A stretch of DNA of 64,000 nucleotides, from the NCBI GenBank assembly GCA_031976225.1, contig DALYLQ010000005.1, positions 1 to 64,000 of the forward strand. Reading direction: 5' to 3'. The notes under the pieces were generated by a model. It was not told the DNA's origin, did no database searches, and saw nothing but the letters and a program-made list of their open reading frames with translations. The position numbers and the translations under genes are program-made. This document shows positions 60,904 through 64,000 of the stretch, one piece after another (within the stretch, counting starts at the first letter, position 1; every line of letters begins with the position of its first letter). The DNA is from UBA10646 sp003456175 (GTDB lineage: Bacteria; Bacteroidota; Bacteroidia; Chitinophagales; Chitinophagaceae).

Positions 60904-62034
60904 TTATTTTTTTTCTTTAATGAGTAGTAGGCTGCAAGTTTCGTTATGGAAGTCGCTGCCGCCCTCGGCAGTATTACCAATTTCGCCATAGGTAAAGAAA
61001 CCAATCATCGGTTTGTTCCAAACGGCTCTAATGCCTTGAATTTCTTTACGAATCATAGGGCCGAATGCAATATGTCTGGCGAAGCAGCTGAAAAGAATCA
61101 TAGCATCGGCATCGTTGTTAGCATTACTGCCATAATTTGCAAATTCTTGCACGGTGCTGTCGATCACATCAAAATCGGGCGGAACGCAAAAGTGTACTTT
61201 TTCACCTTCTTTAATGCCTCCCGGGAACATGAGTCCTCCATCGTCGGTAGAAAATAATGGTGCTCTCAAAACGGTGGTGCCATCTTCACGATATACTTGT
61301 AAAGGATACTTTACACCCTCTTCTAATACAATATGCTTTTGATCGCTAAGGCCAACAAAGCGGTTGTAAAGCTTCATAGCTGGCGTGTTATCGATTTCGT
61401 ACACTACGTTGTTTTCGCTTCTGGTAACTTCAAGTACAGGACCAATACTTTTCCATCCGCTAATAGCTAAACCCTTTAATGCAATGATGTTGGCATCAAA
61501 GGCAACAATTGCGATGCCATTATCACTGGCGATGTGATTGTTGTACACCTCGGTTTTAACTAGTTGTAGGTCGTCGCCGGCAAGGCCCCCTACTAGGGTA
61601 ACATCTTTTCCAAGTACGTGTTGAATGCCTTTTACAATTTCGCTTCCATCGTTTTTAATGCCGCTAGAAAGTAAAAGGATAGATGGTTGTGTGTATGATA
61701 ATTGTACTTGTGTAGCCATGAGTTCTGCGGTGCTTCCGGCCGTCATTCCTGGTTCAATATGTTGCACATAAGATTTGTAGGCACCCTCAGGAACTTCTAG
61801 TAATAACGCAACAATGGCGTGCTCCAACACAAGGTCGTCTACAATTTCACCAGCACTGGTGCAGCCTATTAGATCAATATTTCTTTTAGACATGATGGCT
61901 TGTATTTCGCTGATGGCCTGCTTTGGGCTGCTAAATACAATGGCAAAATTGGGTCTTAGGCCAGTAGACAAACGAACATCAAGCCGTTCTTCAAATTCTT
62001 GGATGTGCTTACTGCTAATGGTTGTTGTGTTCAT
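60904..62034 (-). CDS. FIST domain sensory protein
   Basis: A 376-residue protein with the FIST_N (~35-215; DLIGCTSAGEI, ILLLSSGIKNDGSEIVKGIQHVLGKDVTLVGGLAGDDL) and FIST_C (~220-370; PAMKLYNRFVGL, YPLQVYREDG, FSCFARHIAFG and IGFFTYGEIG near the end) domains. FIST proteins are sensors, proposed to bind small ligands such as amino acids, often linked to kinases or chemoreceptors. This one is encoded upstream of the hybrid kinase, 41 bp apart, forming a two-gene sensing unit. No signal peptide, so sensing is cytoplasmic. Confidence 0.9.
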   Translation of the reverse strand: MNTTTISSKHIQEFEERLDVRLSTGLRPNFAIVFSSPKQAISEIQAIMSKRNIDLIGCTSAGEIVDDLVLEHAIVALLLEVPEGAYKSYVQHIEPGMTAGSTAELMATQVQLSYTQPSILLLSSGIKNDGSEIVKGIQHVLGKDVTLVGGLAGDDLQLVKTEVYNNHIASDNGIAIVAFDANIIALKGLAISGWKSIGPVLEVTRSENNVVYEIDNTPAMKLYNRFVGLSDQKHIVLEEGVKYPLQVYREDGTTVLRAPLFSTDDGGLMFPGGIKEGEKVHFCVPPDFDVIDSTVQEFANYGSNANNDADAMILFSCFARHIAFGPMIRKEIQGIRAVWNKPMIGFFTYGEIGNTAEGGSDFHNETCSLLLIKEKK

Positions 62035-62095
62035 ATGTACTAAGGTTATTACTGGGTGTTTCGGGTGGTAAAATACTCAGAGTTTATAGTAAATC

Positions 62096-64000
62096 CTAAG
62101 TTTTTTCAGTGTCGTAACGTTCAACTTTTTGAATGCCGTTCAATTGTTTTAAACGAACTACGAGTTCTTCTAACTCTTCTTTATCGTGTACGAAAACTCG
62201 AATATTACCTTCAAACAAGCCCTCTGTGCTTTCGATACTCAAGGCCGAAATATTAATTTTCATATCACCGCTTATGATATTGGTGATTTTATTGATGACA
62301 CCCACATCGTCGAGACCAACAATTTTCAATCCTGTCAAGAAAGATATTTCCTTGTTTTTAGCCCACTTGGTTTTTACCACACGGTGGCCATAGTTTGCCA
62401 TCATTTGGGCGGCATTGGGGCAACTGGTGCGGTGTATGGTAAGCCCTTTACCTGTTGTTACAAAACCAAATACATCGTCGCCGGGAATTGGGTTGCAACA
62501 TTTGGCAAGGTTATACATGATTTTATCGCTGCTCTCCCCGAAAATAATGAGCTCACTGTCTTTAGCACTTGGCTTAGGTGTGTACTCTGTAAGCTCTGTT
62601 TTAGCTTCTGTTTTAATTACTTTGGGCGCTTCTAGCTTATCGCCGAGTACATGAAATTCTTTGAGCTCTTTTAGATCGATGCGTTTGATGGCGATTTCGT
62701 AGAATAAATCGAGCTGGCTAGGTACTTTGTAATAAGTAACCAACTCATCGATATTGTGTTGGTGAAAAGCTGCACCTAAGCCTTCAAGTTTGCGTTGGGC
62801 AATGTATTTTCCTTCGTCGGCAATTTTCCGCTTTTCTTCTTTCAGGGCATCTTTAATCTTAGCTTAATAACAATATTGAGCCAGTCTTCACTTGGTTTTT
62901 GTTTGTTACTAGTGATAATCTCAATTTGATCGCCACTACGAAGTTTATGGCTTATTGGCACTAGTTTATGGTTCACTTTAGCGCCAATACATTTACTACC
63001 GATGGCACTGTGAATCGAAAAAGCGAAATCTAATGCTGTGCTACCTACTGGCAGCATTTTCACATCACCTTTCGGGGTGTACACATAAATTTCTTCTGCT
63101 AAAAAACTAGTTTTAAAGTCTTGTAAAAAGTCAACAGAATCGGTGTCTTGGCTGGTAATCACTTCTCTTATTTGACCGAACCATTTGTCGAAACGATCTT
63201 CATTGGCGCTACCTTCCTTGTATTTATAATGTGCTGCTAAACCCTTCTCGGCAATTTCATTCATACGTTTGGTACGAATTTGCACTTCTACCCAACGGCC
63301 CTGTGGCCCCATTACGGTGGTGTGTAATGCTTCGTAGCCGTTGCTTTTGGGGTTGCTGAGCCAATCTCTCAATCGTTCAGGGCTTGGCGTGTACTCATCG
63401 GTAATCATACTGTACACTTTCCAACACTCTTCTTTCTCCTTTTCTTGCGATGAATCTAGAATTACACGAATGGCGAATAAGTCATACACCTCTTCAAACG
63501 CAACTCCTTTTTTCTTGATTTTATTCCAAATGCTATGAATACTTTTCGGGCGGCCATAAATTTCAAACTTGAATCCGGAGCGGTCTAGCTTTTCCCGTAA
63601 GGGACGAATAAACTCATTGATGTATCTGGTTCGTTCTCTTTTGGTTTCAGAGAGTTTTTTAGCAATATCTCTATATGCCTCAGGTTCCATGTATTTCATG
63701 GATAAATCTTCCAACTCTGTTTTTATAGAGTATAAACCCATACGGTGGGCAAGTGGTGCATATACCCAAATGGTTTCGCTAGCAATTTTTAACTGCTTTT
63801 CACGCTTCATAAAATCAAGCGTACGCATGTTGTGCAGGCGGTCGGCAAGCTTAATGAGTATCACCCGAGGGTCGTCGGTAAGGGTGAGGAGTATTTTTTT
63901 GAAATTCTCTGCTTGCTGACTTGTGTTCGTATCCATTACGTTGGATATCTTGGTAAGTCCGTCTACAATTTTGGTGATTTCGTTACCAAATTCTCGTTCT
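62096..64000 (-). pseudogene. rsh: RelA/SpoT-type (p)ppGpp synthetase/hydrolase, frameshifted and partial
   Basis: The gene enters from the right edge. The visible part has the end of the HD hydrolase domain (EFGNEITKIVDGLTKI, RLHNMRTL), the synthetase domain (YGRPKSIHSIWNKI, YDLFAIRVIL, NGYEALHTTVMGP, WVEVQIRT), TGS (EIYVYTPKGDVKMLP, ALDFAFSIHS), then a zinc-finger-like region (LAKCCNPIPGDDVFGF) and ACT domain. After SEDWLNIV (~62870) the frame runs into a stop at 62842; the homologous KIKDALKEEK continues in another frame. Compared with family sequences about 13 bases seem lost here. Because this gene is often the sole full RSH in Bacteroidota, an assembly error is as likely as a true mutation. 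Confidence 0.85.

Larger units (their letters stand above)
1126..63603. repeat. Dispersed CATTT-stem-G(T/C)AA-stem mini-hairpin family (about 55 copies)
   Basis: Start positions of copies, plus orientation (CATTT... read on +): 1126, 5813, 9839, 10716, 14068, 15586, 17485, 20601, 22549, 23398, 24793, 25735, 26551, 32809, 35017, 37671, 40662, 42667, 44127, 46959, 48855, 51433, 52065, 55509, 56925, 59416, 63590. Minus orientation: 6886, 9857, 10874, 12639, 13401, 15545, 15944, 18000, 20672, 22520, 23622, 24996, 25534, 29006, 30632, 35158, 36628, 39157, 40408, 42975, 45079, 48332, 48520, 51104, 54044, 55595, 57034, 60216. The commonest form is CATTTACCGTAAGG. Forms: ACC/GGT, GCC/GGC, CCC/GGG and ACT/AGT stems; the loop is GTAA or GCAA only. 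Counts were made by eye. Confidence 0.85.

Noticed and set aside
62096..62743. C-terminal RelA/SpoT segment as a separate gene
   Set aside because: It has no credible start; the homologous sequence continues upstream to the frameshift, so it is part of the same gene.
1126..63603. The repeated 14-mer as a simple palindromic restriction or methylation site (TTAC-C-GTAA)
   Set aside because: About thirteen copies with GCAA break that symmetry while keeping the hairpin stem, so the stem-loop description fits the variation better.
1..64000. CRISPR arrays, tRNA or rRNA genes, insertion sequences, prophage genes
   Set aside because: I looked for regular direct repeats, tRNA cloverleaf signatures and transposase or integrase motifs and found none that I could support.

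Overview
The window is a gene-dense, low-GC chromosomal segment from a member of the Bacteroidota, most likely of the Chitinophagales type; this placement is inferred from gene content only. Supporting signs are a type IX secretion C-terminal sorting domain, a TonB-dependent receptor with an N-terminal carboxypeptidase-regulatory-like domain, a DUF4293 protein, a 2TM-domain protein, futalosine-pathway menaquinone synthesis (MqnC), a bacterial geranylgeranylglyceryl-phosphate synthase, and promoters with the Bacteroidota -7 element TAnnTTTG. Two runs of exactly ten N (12743-12752, 21777-21786) and a frameshift in the stringent-response gene suggest a draft or metagenome assembly.

Layout. 1-388: end of a GGGP synthase gene. 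492-9798: exopolysaccharide locus (acyltransferase; receiver protein; receiver-like/priming sugar transferase; short TolC-like protein; Wzc-like co-polymerase; two glycosyltransferases; a 49-residue membrane protein; a Wzy/WaaL-like polymerase). 9869-15374: FtsX/LolE-type permease, rbfA, MsbA-like ABC exporter, GNAT, a TonB-C-like protein, and oxyR. 15400-20597: possible oxyR-divergent small RNA, TonB receptor, 2TM protein, TPR-like exported protein, and two paralogous membrane proteins with a small winged-helix regulator. 20686-28879: DUF4293, glyA, uvrA, ECF sigma factor, Nat-like ABC-2 exporter. 29142-37669: a large T9SS-secreted Ig-like protein, a small C-terminal-sorting-like protein, two small membrane proteins, and an M14 peptidase. 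37755-44429: SNF2 helicase, S10 peptidase, flavin reductase, rtcB with an unusual leader. 44896-52026: a B12-binding radical SAM protein, then a DNA-damage-like neighbourhood (PA0069-type radical SAM, 2H phosphoesterase, unknown protein, divergent umuD-like/umuC, DUF72). 52081-64000: candidate structured RNA, rny, mqnC, a glycosyltransferase, pabB, an acidic protein, purA, hybrid histidine kinase, FIST protein, and a frameshifted RelA/SpoT gene running off the right edge.

The most striking signal is not a gene. About 55 copies of a short element, CATTT followed by a 3-5 bp stem closed by a G(T/C)AA tetraloop (commonest form CATTTACCGTAAGG), are spread over the window in both orientations, inside and between genes. 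The stem bases vary in a compensatory way (ACC/GGT, GCC/GGC, CCC/GGG, ACT/AGT), while only GTAA or GCAA occurs in the loop. This points to selection on a mini-hairpin. Other leads are a UmuD homologue lacking both catalytic residues, several candidate structured RNAs that end in orphan terminators, and a family of long GGGGCGGCC hairpins.
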